Below, piece by piece: positions 62,456 to 64,000 of a DNA stretch of 64,000 nt. The stretch spans positions 434,001 through 498,000 of the forward strand of contig VXAY01006823.1 of NCBI GenBank assembly GCA_013399855.1, in the 5' to 3' direction. The notes under the pieces are model-generated. The model worked only from the letters and a program-made list of their open reading frames with translations, did not search any database and was not told the origin of the DNA. The position numbers were made by a program, and so were the translations under genes. Each line of letters starts with the position of its first letter. Positions within the stretch are counted from its first letter, which is position 1. Source of the stretch: Oxyruncus cristatus (Eukaryota; Chordata; Aves; Passeriformes; Cotingidae).

Positions 62456-64000
62456 TTATTTAGGATGTATGACTCACTTGTTAGCACCATATTTAAATAT
62501 CTTTCTGTCCTATATCTTGTACTTCTTGCAGTTATGTTGGACACAAAAGCTTCCCTCAAAAACTGGGACATATAAACATGCTACATAAACAAGTGGACTG
62601 AGCAGAGAGACCATGAAACAGTGCATTGTAGAGCCAGTTCAGATTAATTTTTTTACCATTTGAAAGTCATAGCTGGGGTATGCTACTGATACCACCGAAT
62701 GTCTGACAGACTTGTAACTTCCTCTGTTAAAAAAATGTTTCCTGAAATTTGTACAGAGAAGAAAACTGAAAAAGCTGAATGTGTATTTTTTCAGAAAGAC
62801 TAATTTTAAAGTTTCCACTGTTCAGTAGATAACTTCTATATAAAAGTACATTATTTTTTGAAAATACTCACTGAGCTTCTTCCCAGTTTGGCCTTCTCAT
62901 ATGTATTAAATGACAACACTAAGACTGCAAAATCACAAATTATCCATGAAGAAATACTATGAGATTACTTTCACATCAGTAAAATTTATCCTAATTGTCT
63001 TACAATAACCACTATCTGATACCAGCTTAGGAGTTCAAGATAAAATATTATATATCTTGTATTACTTCAATATATTTAAGATATCTAGACAGGTACTTGT
63101 AATAAAAATAAAAATAAATAATAATAAAAAATAATAAAAAAATCTTAATAATTCAATGAAGGGAAAAAGGCTTCTCCAACATTTTCACTTTCTAGAAATG
63201 TAGTATTATATAAAGGATGTTTCCATGCCAATGAGTGTCATCACAGCCAAACACAGATTTTAGTGCATTCTTTGTAACAGAAGCCAATCTGAACCATTTG
63301 AATTTTTTATTAGAGGAAAAATTACAGTTGAAGTCAGATGACTGAACACAAACCCAGATTGCAGAGACATTCCACTGCATGTGACTTCCCTCCACATGTT
63401 TAAGAAATGCAGTCATAGTTTTCTCTACTATTTTGGTGGCCTTAGTATCACCATGATTAAAATTACTGTGGCAGCTTGGTCTTTTTTCATTGCAGAATAC
63501 TTGCATTACTTTATTAAAACTGTTCTAAAAAAGTTACCATTACCTTTATACAAGTGAATAAATAAAAGAATGGAGACAAGCACTTTTTGTTACTATTCCT
63601 ATTCCAGCTCAGAATTTTAGTCCTGCTGCACAAACAGAAGGAAGCATCTGTCTTAGTGTACTGTGAATTCAATCAACAATTAACTTGTACAAGTTCAAGC
63701 ATGCTATTTTTGATCTACTAAGGAAACGTGCTTTGCAATTAAGTTGCCAACAGTCAATGCCACAGATTTGTTTTGAATGACATTCAAATCTTCCCAGGAA
63801 TACCGGAGTCCTTTCCTAATTGCCAGACGTTTTATTATTTAATAAAACATACAGTCATTTATTTTTATGCATAAATCACTGGGTAGCAATGAAGATTTTT
63901 AAGATAATTTTACCCAGTTTTCATCCTCTGAAACCTTTATTGAACATCTGCTTCCACAAAATGCTACCAATTAAGCATGGGATAACAAACTCAGTAGAAG
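62456..64000. other. Unannotated AT-rich sequence at the right edge
   Basis: Contains an AATAA-rich tract (63101-63142). A 104-codon frame on the - strand (63192-63506) has no family I recognise and is described as a candidate in the findings. Nothing else is supported. Confidence 0.4.
63101..63142. repeat. (AAATA/AATAA)n low-complexity tract
   Basis: About 40 bases of A runs separated by single T bases, right after AT-rich unique DNA. Confidence 0.85.

Overview
The window reads as nuclear DNA of a bird, most likely a passerine. The evidence is its repeats: five CR1 LINE pieces with the typical 3' octamer-type tails or CR1 ORF2 ends, one shorter CR1-X-like tail, two tRNA-Ile-derived SINEs with a CR1-like tail (the architecture of TguSINE1, described from passerines), and three solo LTRs of avian endogenous-retrovirus type. 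The DNA is AT-rich, and I recognise no host coding exon, rRNA, tRNA gene, CRISPR array or bacterial-type gene. The window is therefore best read as intergenic DNA or the inside of a large intron.

Layout. 1-7.5 kb: unique AT-rich DNA, a solo LTR (540-1149, + strand), a 5'-truncated RTE-like LINE on the - strand (about 4024-5190) whose reverse transcriptase frame is still open, and two CR1 fragments. 7.8-9.0 kb: a second solo LTR (7840-8730, +) followed by a tRNA-Ile SINE (8847-8993, +). 10.8-11.4 kb: a CR1 fragment (-). 11.4-19.7 kb: no recognised repeat apart from short A runs. 19.67-19.86 kb: a pentamer/decamer satellite. 20.93-21.64 kb: a solo LTR of the same family as the 7.84 kb copy but inverted. 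21.6-52.2 kb: mostly unannotated AT-rich DNA with an old CR1 piece at 27.2 kb, an assembly gap at 28975-29071, AT-rich tracts near 33.7 and 38.2 kb, a purine-rich tract at 42.3 kb and a long (TTTC)n array at 47.2 kb. 52.2-59.3 kb: CR1 (+), the second SINE (-), a CR1-X-like tail (-) and another CR1 (-). 59.3-64 kb: AT-rich DNA with T/G-rich simple repeats.

How the parts relate. The non-autonomous SINEs share their 3' tail with CR1 copies in the same window, as expected if CR1 reverse transcriptase moved them. The RTE-like copy is foreign to this CR1-dominated setting and keeps about 350 codons open, so it looks like the youngest LINE here. RTE elements in birds have been linked to horizontal transfer (AviRTE); whether this copy belongs to that family needs an alignment. 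I found no convincing undescribed system. The RTE copy and the inverted LTR pair are the parts most worth a second look.
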